Assembly (NCBI GenBank): GCA_046155505.1
Contig: JBJXFK010000366.1
Span: 1-12,961, forward strand
Length of the DNA: 12,961 nucleotides
Direction of reading: 5' to 3'
Source: JBJXFK01 sp046155505
GTDB lineage: Bacteria; Planctomycetota; Phycisphaerae; UBA1845; Fen-1342
Both the position numbers and the translations under genes were made by a program. Positions 5,166 through 12,362 of this stretch are shown here, piece by piece (the first letter of the stretch is position 1; each line of letters starts with the position of its first letter). The notes beneath the pieces were generated by a model. That model saw only the letters and a list, made by a program, of their open reading frames with translations, searched no databases and was not told the DNA's origin.

Positions 5166-7478
5166 TCAAACGACGGGCAACGCCATGCCGCTCGCCGTCC
5201 CGCGCTCCGCGATCACCGTGATTCGAATGTTCTTGAACGCCGGCGTCTTGCTCTCACGATCCGCGACGCGAGGGATGAGCACGTTCGCCTCGGGCCCGTA
5301 CATCGCCGCATTGCAGGCTCGAATATCAAACCCGCGTGCATGAATGCCGCGCATCTCGCCCGCGCTGCTGCGCACCGTCACGCGATCGTTCTCGCGAATG
5401 CCGAGTCGCCGCAGATCGTCGGCGTGCAGCAGAATCACATCGCGCCGATCGACGCCGCGATAGATGTCCTCGTCCTCATACACGACCGTGTTGAACTGCC
5501 CCTCGCTGCGAATCGTCGCGAGCCGCACCACGATCGCGTCAGGCGCATCGGCGGCAGGCAGCGTGAGATCCGGCAGCTTCGGCACGCGGAATTGTGCCTT
5601 ACCGCTCGCCGTGTTGAACGCCGGCGCGTGCATTACACGCCCAGCAATCTCGAACTCCTTCTTGGTCGCATCGATCTGACCGAGTGGACCGTATCCCGGA
5701 ACGACAGCCGCGATCAGCTTGCGAATGTTGACGTGTCGCTCCATCTCGCGCCAGTCGAGCGGACTCTCGGGACCGAGAATGCGCTTGCCCATTTCGGCGA
5801 CCAGTTCCACCTCGCTCCGCGGCCCCGGCAGGCGCGCCGGCCCGCCGTCGCTCAATCGCACGAAATTGAACATCGACTCTTGCGTCGTCGCCTGCGATTC
5901 TTCGTCGCGTGCCTTCGCGGGCAGGATCAACGTCTCTCGCCCACGCCCCCAAGCGTGCCCCGTGTTCAACGTCGTCGAAACGTACACCACCGACTCGGCC
6001 TTTGCGAAAGCCGCCTCGGTCCACTTCGCATCCGGCGATGCGCCGTACAAATTCCCGCCCAGCGCCCACAAATTCTGAATCTCGCCGCGGTTCATCGTCT
6101 CCAAGCCGGCCAGCGTATCTACCCCCGGCGTCGTAGGCAGCTTCACACCCAGCTCGCGCTCCAGCGCCGCGACCATCGGCGGCGAGAGCTGCGGCACCAC
6201 GCCGACCGAGCCGACGCCCTGCACATTGCTATGGCCGCGAATCGGCAGCAGCCCCGCGCCGGGTTTTCCGACCATGCCGCGCATTAGCGCGAGATTGACG
6301 ATCGCACGCACGTTGTCGACGCCGTGCTCGTGATGCGTGATGCCCATCGTCCAGCCGAAAATCGTTGCTTTGCTGTGCGCATACGCAAACGCGGCGTCCT
6401 CGATCTCTCTTTGCGTGACGCCCGAGTCGCGCTCGATCGTCTCCCAATCGGTCGCGGCCAGGTGCTCGACCCATGCGTCGTAATGCTCGCAGGACGATTC
6501 AACAAACGACGCCGCGATCGGAGCGGCTTCGCGCATGGCCTGCTGCGTCGCCGCGTCGTCCTCGTGGTGGCCCCACTTCACCGGCTGGTCCCAGTGCGCC
6601 ACTTCCATCTCGCACAGGTGCTTGGCCATGCCGCACAGCAGCGCGATGTCGCCGCCGATGTGCGGCTGCAAATACTGGCTCGCAATCGGCGATCCGAACA
6701 ACATGCTGCGAACGCTGGAAGGCACGCGAAAGTTCACCAGTCCGACTTCACGCAGCGGGTTGATCACGATCACTTTGCCACCCCGCCGGCGCAGACGATC
6801 GAGCGACGCCATCAGCCGCGGGTGATTGCTCGACGGATTCGCGCCGATCAGGATGAACAGATCGCACTTCTCGACGTCGTCGAGCGAGACGGTCGCGGTC
6901 GCGGTGCCGAGCGTGTCGCGCAGGCCGACGCCGCTGGCCTGATGGCAGTAGTAGCTGCAATTGTTGACGTTGTTCGTGCCGTAGAGCCGAGCGAAGACCT
7001 GCCACAAGAACGCAGCCTCGTTGCTGGCGCGGCCGCTGAAATAGAAAAAGTTGCGATCGGGAAGTGCGGCCTTCAGCCGCGCGACGCAGCGATCCATCGC
7101 CTCATCCCAAGTGATCGGGCGATAGTGCGTGTCGCCCGGGCCGGCGTAGAGCGGGTCATTCAGCCGGCCGCACGCCTCCAGCTCGCGCGGCGTCAGCGAC
7201 CGCAATTCGGCGAAGGCATACTTCTGAAAAAACTCCGGCCGGATGCGGCCCTGCATGTCGGCCACCATCGCCTGCATCGACTTTTTGCAAACTTCGGGAA
7301 AGCCGCCATGCTCGTTGACCATGCCGCCGGATTGCCCGCCCATGCCGAGCGCGCAGGTCTTGCAAGCGTTCTTCGAGCGCAACGCCTGATAGAACTTCCA
7401 AGCGCCCCCCGCCCGGCGGGCCATGCGCAGGCTGTATCGCAGAGCCTGAAATCCGCCGCCGTGGGTGGGACGCTTCAT
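5166..7478 (-). CDS. FdhF/YdeP-type molybdopterin oxidoreductase
   Basis: The 770-residue protein belongs to the molybdopterin oxidoreductase superfamily, in the FdhF/YdeP-like branch; the reaction is unknown. The N-terminal part has Cys39, Cys42 and Cys64 (KNACKTCALGMGG and PEVCKKS), but the position of the third Fe-S cysteine of formate dehydrogenase H is Met46, so a classical four-cysteine 4Fe-4S site is incomplete. Other landmarks are THYRPITWDEAMD (117-129), FFYFSGRASNEAAF (144-157) and NNCSYYCHQASGVGL, whose Cys178 aligns with the selenocysteine/molybdenum-ligand position of FdhH. LIGANPSSNHPR follows, and a C-terminal dinucleotide-binding domain (about 650-765) contains FNTVVYEDEDIYRGV. 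No Tat signal is seen, so it is likely cytoplasmic. The ATG at 7478 has GAGG (7484-7487) 5 bases upstream. No electron-transfer partner or cofactor gene is adjacent. Confidence 0.92.
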   Translation of the reverse strand: MKRPTHGGGFQALRYSLRMARRAGGAWKFYQALRSKNACKTCALGMGGQSGGMVNEHGGFPEVCKKSMQAMVADMQGRIRPEFFQKYAFAELRSLTPRELEACGRLNDPLYAGPGDTHYRPITWDEAMDRCVARLKAALPDRNFFYFSGRASNEAAFLWQVFARLYGTNNVNNCSYYCHQASGVGLRDTLGTATATVSLDDVEKCDLFILIGANPSSNHPRLMASLDRLRRRGGKVIVINPLREVGLVNFRVPSSVRSMLFGSPIASQYLQPHIGGDIALLCGMAKHLCEMEVAHWDQPVKWGHHEDDAATQQAMREAAPIAASFVESSCEHYDAWVEHLAATDWETIERDSGVTQREIEDAAFAYAHSKATIFGWTMGITHHEHGVDNVRAIVNLALMRGMVGKPGAGLLPIRGHSNVQGVGSVGVVPQLSPPMVAALERELGVKLPTTPGVDTLAGLETMNRGEIQNLWALGGNLYGASPDAKWTEAAFAKAESVVYVSTTLNTGHAWGRGRETLILPAKARDEESQATTQESMFNFVRLSDGGPARLPGPRSEVELVAEMGKRILGPESPLDWREMERHVNIRKLIAAVVPGYGPLGQIDATKKEFEIAGRVMHAPAFNTASGKAQFRVPKLPDLTLPAADAPDAIVVRLATIRSEGQFNTVVYEDEDIYRGVDRRDVILLHADDLRRLGIRENDRVTVRSSAGEMRGIHARGFDIRACNAAMYGPEANVLIPRVADRESKTPAFKNIRITVIAERGTASGMALPVV

Positions 7479-7497
7479 CGATGCCTCAACCGCTGGG

Positions 7498-7589
7498 AAG
7501 GCCGAAGGTGGAAGGTCTAAGGCCGAAAGCAGAACTGCGCGCACCGCGAACTTCCGGCCATCGGCATTCGGCCTTCAGCCTTCGGCGTT
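7498..7589. repeat. imperfect inverted repeat of GCCGAAGG units
   Basis: The 112-base gap between the SPOR-like and oxidoreductase genes carries AAGGCCGAAGGTGGAAGG (from 7498) with a further GGCCGAAAGC, and opposite it CGGCATTCGGCCTTCAGC followed by CTTCGGCG (7562-7586). The arms pair imperfectly. The right arm begins immediately outside the TAG stop of the SPOR-like gene. Such GCCGAAGGCTGAAGG simple repeats recur in intergenic DNA of several bacterial groups. The far arm reaches to within about 20 bases of the next gene's start codon. Confidence 0.65.
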
Positions 7590-7590
7590 G

Positions 7591-8562
7591 CTACTTCAGC
7601 TCGCGCAATTCGCACTGATCAAACGCATATCCATGCGTCTTGGCGAATTCTTTGCCAAGCTGCTTTACGCGGCGGATCATGTCATTTGCCCGACCCTGCT
7701 CGGTTTTTCGCTGAGGCTCTTTCTGGCCGGTGATCAAGAACGCATCGGTCGCAATCACGCGAATGTCGGCCTTCATGCTCTGCACCGCGCAAGGAACGCC
7801 ATTTGCGATCAGGAATCTCGCGGCGGCGTCCGCCTTCTCGCTGTCGGTTTTGCGAAAGTGCTGGATCACAAGATAGTGATAGCCCTTTTTCATGTCCGGC
7901 GTTACCGGTGCCGGATCGGTCGGCGGCTTGGCAGTCTCGGGCGCCGGTTTTGCCGAACTCGGCAGCGTTGTCGGACTCGGTGTCGGCGTCACGCTCGGGG
8001 GCGTTCCAGTGCGGCCGCTTTCCGTCGCACGAGGATCAACCTTTGCATCTCCGCCATCACGCCGCACCGGCGGATCGTTCACACGCCGATCGCTCGTTTG
8101 ATCGGGCGTGCGCACCGGCGTATGCACTTTCTCGCGATCGCCGGCGCCCGGTGGCGTGGCAACCGTCTGCTTGTCCGTGGTCGCGGGCGCGGTCGTCGCT
8201 GCCGAACCACCACCGGGCGTTACCGTTGCCGGGCTCGCCGTGCTCCGCCCAATCTGGAAAGCGACGAGCAGCAAGCCCAGCAGGACGACGCCCGCGATGA
8301 TCGCCGCGGTCATGTTCATGCCGACCCGGATCTGCCCGCCGGAAACTTCGTACGCCAATCCCGGCAACGGCAGCGACCACGACGATTGCTCCGCCGGCGC
8401 ACGCACCGGCGCGACGGTCTGCGCGGCGGGGGCATCGCCTTCGGCGGCGCGCTGCTTGGCCTGCAACTTCGCCGGCAGCGGCGCGCGCCACGTCGTCGCG
8501 ACGGAACTCGCGCGGTTCTTGACCAGTTCGAAAAGTACGGGGCGGTTCTTCTGCGTAGACAC
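7591..8562 (-). CDS. membrane-anchored protein with C-terminal SPOR-like domain
   Basis: The 323-residue protein has a hydrophilic N-terminus (1-82), one membrane helix (about 84-104, MTAAIIAGVVLLGLLLVAFQ), a long Pro/Thr/Ala-rich low-complexity linker (about 107-224) and a compact C-terminal domain (225-323). That domain reads as alternating strands and helices: YHYLVIQHF, SEKADAAARFLIANGVPCAV, DIRVIATDAFLIT, then a helix ending in FDQCELREL. This order and the phrase AARFLIANGVPCAV resemble SPOR domains, which bind denuded peptidoglycan glycans at division sites; the topology (N-in, C-out) fits. Sequence similarity is loose, so SPOR is an inference. The start is GTG at 8562, chosen because GGAGG lies 6 bases upstream. 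It follows rseP on the same strand after 203 repeat-rich bases. Confidence 0.82.
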   Translation of the reverse strand: MSTQKNRPVLFELVKNRASSVATTWRAPLPAKLQAKQRAAEGDAPAAQTVAPVRAPAEQSSWSLPLPGLAYEVSGGQIRVGMNMTAAIIAGVVLLGLLLVAFQIGRSTASPATVTPGGGSAATTAPATTDKQTVATPPGAGDREKVHTPVRTPDQTSDRRVNDPPVRRDGGDAKVDPRATESGRTGTPPSVTPTPSPTTLPSSAKPAPETAKPPTDPAPVTPDMKKGYHYLVIQHFRKTDSEKADAAARFLIANGVPCAVQSMKADIRVIATDAFLITGQKEPQRKTEQGRANDMIRRVKQLGKEFAKTHGYAFDQCELRELK

Positions 8563-8568
8563 GTCCAG

Positions 8569-8573
8569 CCTCC
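8569..8573 (-). promoter_or_regulatory. ribosome binding site deciding a GTG start
   Basis: On the minus strand GGAGG is followed by six bases (CTGGAC) and then GTG at 8562. This is among the strongest Shine-Dalgarno matches in the window and supports GTG as the start of the SPOR-like gene. Confidence 0.8.
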
Positions 8574-8589
8574 ATGCCGCGACAGTTTA

Positions 8590-8765
8590 GAGTATCGAGT
8601 AGCGAGTAGCGAGTTGGGACGCGCACTTCGCCTCGTCACTCGCTACTCGATATTCGCTACTCATCACTCTAACAACGCCACCCCGTCGCTCGCGCTACGG
8701 GTTCGGATTCGGGTTCGGATCGGGGTGCGGTTTCTCTTCACTCGCTACGCGCTACTCGATACTTC
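8590..8765. repeat. second composite GAGTAGC repeat locus between rseP and the SPOR-like gene
   Basis: Three arrays of the 7-bp unit occur. The array at 8590-8621 is direct and ends GAGTTGGGACG. The arrays at 8635-8662 and 8739-8757 are reverse-complement. The first two can pair over about 25 bases into a hairpin. A 24-base core at 8680-8703 is the reverse complement of 2843-2866 with 22 of 24 identities. The tail GAGTTGGGACG also matches the reverse complement of 2925-2935, so similarity to the first locus extends beyond the 7-mer. A run of GGTTCGGATTCGGGTTCGG follows at 8701-8719. The last array starts immediately after the rseP stop codon. No gene is seen in the gap. Confidence 0.85.
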
Positions 8766-11048
8766 TCATGACCCACTCAGCAGCTTGCCGATATCCTGCA
8801 CCGTCACAAACACGAACACAATCAAAATCGCCGCCAAACCCACCAGTGTCGTGATGATGTGCACCTTGAAATTCAGCGGCTTGCCGCGAACTTTCTCGAT
8901 CAGCAGAAACACCATCTGCCCGCCGTCCATCACCGGAAGCGGCAAAAAGTTCATCACCGCCAGACCGACCGACAGCATCGCCATGAAGATGAAAATGTCC
9001 ACAAAGCCCGCGCTCGCCACCTGCATCCCCGCGCGAGCGATTCCGATCGGCCCGGACATGTTCTGCACGCCCATGTCGCGCGTTGCGATCCGAAGCATCG
9101 ACAAATAGCTCTGCCGAATGATGCCGACAATGAATTCGCCACCCATCTGCATCGCCAGGAGCGGATTTCCATTCGCACTCAACGTTTCGAAAAGCGGCTC
9201 GAACGACGCAAAATCGAACGTAAAGTCCATTCGCAGTTGCCACGGATCGACGTTGTCCGCGCGTACCGCGAACTCGGTTTCGCGCGGCGCCTCGAACAGT
9301 CCTGGGCTCCACGTTAGCTTCACCGTCTCGCCCAGACGCGTCTGCAAGTACTCGCGAATCACCGCGCTATTGTTCGCGACCGAGTAAGTCTTTTTCGCAC
9401 CGGCCGCGCTGGCCAGCTCGACCTCTTTCTTGCCGTCGACCGCCCAGATCATCGTCCCCGGCGGCAGCATTAGCTCGTTAACCATGCTGCTCGGCACGAC
9501 CAGCGTCGTCGCGACTTCCTGATCGCCCGCGCGGTAACGCACCTCGACCGATCGCCCGGCCGCAGCGAGCGCCGCGTTCACCACGTCGATCCAGTTTGCA
9601 GTCGGCTTGCCGTCGAACGACACAATCCGCGAGCCGCGCGGCATCTGAATCGTCGCTGCAGGCGTAGCGGTCGCGATGTCGCTCACGATCGGCTGATCAT
9701 CCTCCCAACGCCCGTCAAAGCGCAGGCCCACCATCGGTCGCTGCGGCTCTCCGCCGACGATGTTGATCGGATTGGTCGGCGTCACCGTCAACGCAACCAC
9801 CTGATCGACACGCAGCACCTTCGCGTCGATCGGCTTGCCCGGATTGTCGGTGATGACATCGACCAACTCTTCGTACGTGGGGTTCAGCAATCCGCCCCAC
9901 TCGACAATGACGTCGCCGCGCAGAAAACCGGAGCGCTGCGCGGGCTGCCCTGGCTCAACATTTCCCACCGCACGACGCGGTTTGAAACCAAGCAGATTAC
10001 TGTCGTCGAACACATGTCCGCGGCGATCACCGGCGAGACTCGCCGGCGCGAGATTGATCTGCGCCCGCTGATACACGGTTACCGTTTTCGCCGGCTCGCC
10101 CTTATTTTTCGACGGTCGCTCGACTTCCAGTTCGAGCACCCGCCCGCCGCTCCGCTGAAACACGGCGAGCACTTGTTCCGAAGTGTTCACCGCCACGCCG
10201 TCGACCGCGCGAATCGTGTCGCCCGCGAGCAAGTTCTCTTTTCCGGCAACCGCGTAGCCATCAATCGTGCGCTTGGTCGTGATCTGCGGCAACACCTCAA
10301 TCAGCCGCAAATTCTCGCGTGGGTGTTTGGGCACATCGAGTTTGATGGTCTGAGTCGCGCCGCCGCGCTGCAGTTTCACATCGACGATGCCGTCGCTGAA
10401 CACGCCGCCGGTCAGGATGTCCAGAAACGTGCGCGTCGGCGTTCCATCCATTTCCAGAATCCGATCGCCCGGCAGCAACTTGCCATATGCGCTGCTCTGC
10501 GCCGCTACCGGTCCCACTACCGGGGCCAATACCGGTCGCCCAAACAAATACACGGCCATCAGCAGCAGCGCCGCGAACAGAATGTTGAAAATCACACCCG
10601 CCGACACCACGATCATCCGCGCTCCGACCGGCCGATTCGGGTAGGCCCGCGGGTCGTCACCGATGCGCAGCTCGCCGGTCTTCTCGTCCTCGATGAAATC
10701 ATCCTCGCCCATCATCTTCACATAGCCGCCGAGCGGCAGCAGATTCAGGCAATAATCGGTCTCCCCATACCCGCGCGCCGCGAGCTGCGCATTGGTGTAA
10801 TTGGGCCGGCCGCCAAGCGTGAATCCCTCGCCGGCGCGATAGCCGAAGAGTCGCTTGCCGAACCCGACCGCGAAACGATCGACGCGCACGCCCATCCACT
10901 TCGCGGCCAGAAAGTGCCCCAGCTCGTGAAAGAAAACGATCGCCGTCAGCATCAGCAGCGCGACGAACAGGTACCACGACCCAAGCAGCAGGTCCGTCAG
11001 CGACGACTGTGCCAGCAAACTCGAAAACCCGTTCAGCGATCCGTGCAT
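8766..11048 (-). CDS. rseP: RseP-type site-2 protease (M50) with expanded PDZ region
   Basis: RseP is an inner-membrane zinc metalloprotease that cuts membrane proteins within the bilayer, classically anti-sigma factors and signal-peptide remnants. Transmembrane helices lie at about 24-46, 144-169, 683-703 and 732-752. The zinc motif HELGH is at 41-45 (His41, Glu42, His45) and the second ligand site NFLPLPVMDGG gives Asp708. GGYVKMMGEDD (108-118) and MSGPIGIARAG (664-674) are typical. At 760 residues it is about 300 longer than E. coli RseP. The additional length is periplasmic: PDZ-like units are seen near 183-240, 264-311, 363-413 and, weaker, 455-507, followed by a further segment before the last helices. 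The ATG at 11048 has GAGGG (11055-11059) 6 bases upstream. The gene overlaps the end of dxr by 16 bases, so the two are translationally close and co-transcribed. Confidence 0.95.
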   Translation of the reverse strand: MHGSLNGFSSLLAQSSLTDLLLGSWYLFVALLMLTAIVFFHELGHFLAAKWMGVRVDRFAVGFGKRLFGYRAGEGFTLGGRPNYTNAQLAARGYGETDYCLNLLPLGGYVKMMGEDDFIEDEKTGELRIGDDPRAYPNRPVGARMIVVSAGVIFNILFAALLLMAVYLFGRPVLAPVVGPVAAQSSAYGKLLPGDRILEMDGTPTRTFLDILTGGVFSDGIVDVKLQRGGATQTIKLDVPKHPRENLRLIEVLPQITTKRTIDGYAVAGKENLLAGDTIRAVDGVAVNTSEQVLAVFQRSGGRVLELEVERPSKNKGEPAKTVTVYQRAQINLAPASLAGDRRGHVFDDSNLLGFKPRRAVGNVEPGQPAQRSGFLRGDVIVEWGGLLNPTYEELVDVITDNPGKPIDAKVLRVDQVVALTVTPTNPINIVGGEPQRPMVGLRFDGRWEDDQPIVSDIATATPAATIQMPRGSRIVSFDGKPTANWIDVVNAALAAAGRSVEVRYRAGDQEVATTLVVPSSMVNELMLPPGTMIWAVDGKKEVELASAAGAKKTYSVANNSAVIREYLQTRLGETVKLTWSPGLFEAPRETEFAVRADNVDPWQLRMDFTFDFASFEPLFETLSANGNPLLAMQMGGEFIVGIIRQSYLSMLRIATRDMGVQNMSGPIGIARAGMQVASAGFVDIFIFMAMLSVGLAVMNFLPLPVMDGGQMVFLLIEKVRGKPLNFKVHIITTLVGLAAILIVFVFVTVQDIGKLLSGS

Positions 11049-12184
11049 TGCGATCCCTCACGACGCGCCCACGCGTCGGCTTCCATCAATTCATCCAGCG
11101 TCGGCATGTCCACAGTGCGATGTCGCGCGAGCACCTCGCCGGTGATTTCCGCGATCCGTCCGAACGCGATCTCGCCTCGGCGAAACCGCTCGACCGCCGC
11201 CTCGTTCGCGGCGTTGAACACCGCGCCGGCACTGCCGCCGCGCCGCGCCGCCTCGAACCCGATCGCCAGCGCCGGATAGCGCTTCGCGCACGGCGGTTCA
11301 AACCGCAACGACTTCACGGTCTTCCAATTCAGCAGCGGCGCGATGCCGGCCACACGCCGCGGATACGTAAGAGCATATTGAATCGGCGTTTTCATGTCCG
11401 GAATGCCCAGTTGGGCGATCACCGAGCCGTCCACATACTCCACCATCGAGTGGACGATCGATTCGGGGTGGATCAGGACATCAATTTTTTCAACCGGCAT
11501 GTCGAACAGGTAGTGCGCCTCGATCACTTCGAGCGCTTTGTTCATCATCGTCGCGCTGTCGATCGTGATCTTCGGCCCCATCGACCAGGTGGGGTGCTGC
11601 AACGCCTGCTGAAGCGTCGCGCCCGCGATCTGCTCGGCCGGCCACTCGCGGAACGGCCCGCCCGACGCGGTGAGGTAGATTTTCGACACCTCGCTCGGTC
11701 GCCCTGCTTGGAGCGCCTGAAAAATCGCCGAATGCTCGCTGTCCACCGGGATCAGCTTGCTGCCCGTCTTGCGCGCGAGGGGCATCAAAATCGCCCCGGC
11801 GACGACCAGGCTTTCTTTGTTCGCCAGCCCAATCTCCAGCCCAAGCTGCACCGCCGCGAGCACCGCCGGCAAACCCGCTGCCCCGACCACCGCCGCGAGC
11901 ACATAGTTCGCATCGCTTTCGCCGATCAGTTCGACCAGCCCCTCCGGCCCGGCCAGTACCTTCGTCCCGGCCGGAACGGCCTTTTTCAAATCGTCATACG
12001 CCGCGTGGTCGCCGATGGCGACAACCTTCGGGCGAAAGCGCTGCGCCTGCTGGGCCAGACCGAGCCAGTTGCTCCCGGCAGCAAGGCCGGCAACGCACAA
12101 ACTCGGCTGCAACTGGGCGATCACTTCCAGCGCGGAACTGCCGATCGATCCGGTCGAACCCAATAGCGCAATCCGCTTCTGCAT
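11033..12184 (-). CDS. dxr: 1-deoxy-D-xylulose 5-phosphate reductoisomerase
   Basis: Dxr converts DXP to 2-C-methyl-D-erythritol 4-phosphate with NADPH, the committed step of the MEP isoprenoid pathway, in the cytoplasm. The 383-residue protein shows the NADPH loop GSTGSIG (9-15), ANKESLVVAG (121-130), metal-binding PVDSEH (Asp148, Glu150) and Glu219 in NKALEVIEAH. It also has TASGGPFR (172-179), QHPTWSMGPKITIDSATMMN (196-215), with His197 and Trp200 in the active-site flap, and HPESIVHSMVEY (239-250). All key residues are present, so it should be active. The ATG at 12184 starts exactly at the Rossmann strand (MQKRIALLG); the longer open frame upstream is arginine-rich, unlike Dxr. No clear Shine-Dalgarno sequence precedes it, and TATATT (minus; plus 12191-12196) lies 6 bases upstream, compatible with a very short leader. 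It is followed by rseP with a 16-base overlap. Confidence 0.97.
   Translation of the reverse strand: MQKRIALLGSTGSIGSSALEVIAQLQPSLCVAGLAAGSNWLGLAQQAQRFRPKVVAIGDHAAYDDLKKAVPAGTKVLAGPEGLVELIGESDANYVLAAVVGAAGLPAVLAAVQLGLEIGLANKESLVVAGAILMPLARKTGSKLIPVDSEHSAIFQALQAGRPSEVSKIYLTASGGPFREWPAEQIAGATLQQALQHPTWSMGPKITIDSATMMNKALEVIEAHYLFDMPVEKIDVLIHPESIVHSMVEYVDGSVIAQLGIPDMKTPIQYALTYPRRVAGIAPLLNWKTVKSLRFEPPCAKRYPALAIGFEAARRGGSAGAVFNAANEAAVERFRRGEIAFGRIAEITGEVLARHRTVDMPTLDELMEADAWARREGSQCTDR
11055..11059 (-). promoter_or_regulatory. rseP ribosome binding site inside dxr
   Basis: GAGGG lies within the last codons of dxr, six bases before the rseP ATG. It fixes the rseP start at 11048 and shows that rseP is translated from dxr mRNA. 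Confidence 0.8.
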
Positions 12185-12299
12185 CCCGCAAATATAGCCG
12201 TTGCACCCCGACGCCGCGACGAGCTGCGGGTGGCATACTCCGGCTTCAGGCTGTACACAGCCCGAGCATCTGCCCCGGGCGCGCGAGCGGCGCGGGTGC

Positions 12300-12327
12300 C
12301 ATGCCGACGGCCGTTCGCGTCGGCATG
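12300..12327. repeat. perfect hairpin in the TPR-dxr gap
   Basis: CATGCCGACG (12300-12309) and CGTCGGCATG (12318-12327) form a 10-bp stem around an 8-base loop, within the 178-base gap between the TPR gene and dxr. No T-tract follows on either strand, so it is either a Rho-independent-like element lacking the tail or a small palindromic repeat. The gap contains no other recognisable feature. Confidence 0.6.
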
Positions 12328-12362
12328 CGATCGACGACGCCGACCGTTCGAGCAGCCCCGCC

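Noticed and set aside
6324..7520. 398-codon plus-strand open frame opposite the molybdopterin oxidoreductase
   Set aside because: No recognisable domain, biased composition, and antisense to a clear enzyme gene.
7465..9108. 547-codon plus-strand open frame spanning the SPOR-like gene and part of rseP
   Set aside because: It reads through two intergenic repeats (giving TRYSIFATHHS-like text) and is antisense to real genes.
10014..11279. 421-codon plus-strand open frame opposite rseP and dxr
   Set aside because: Arg/His/Gln-rich composition and complete overlap with two well-conserved genes; an antisense shadow produced by high GC codon bias.
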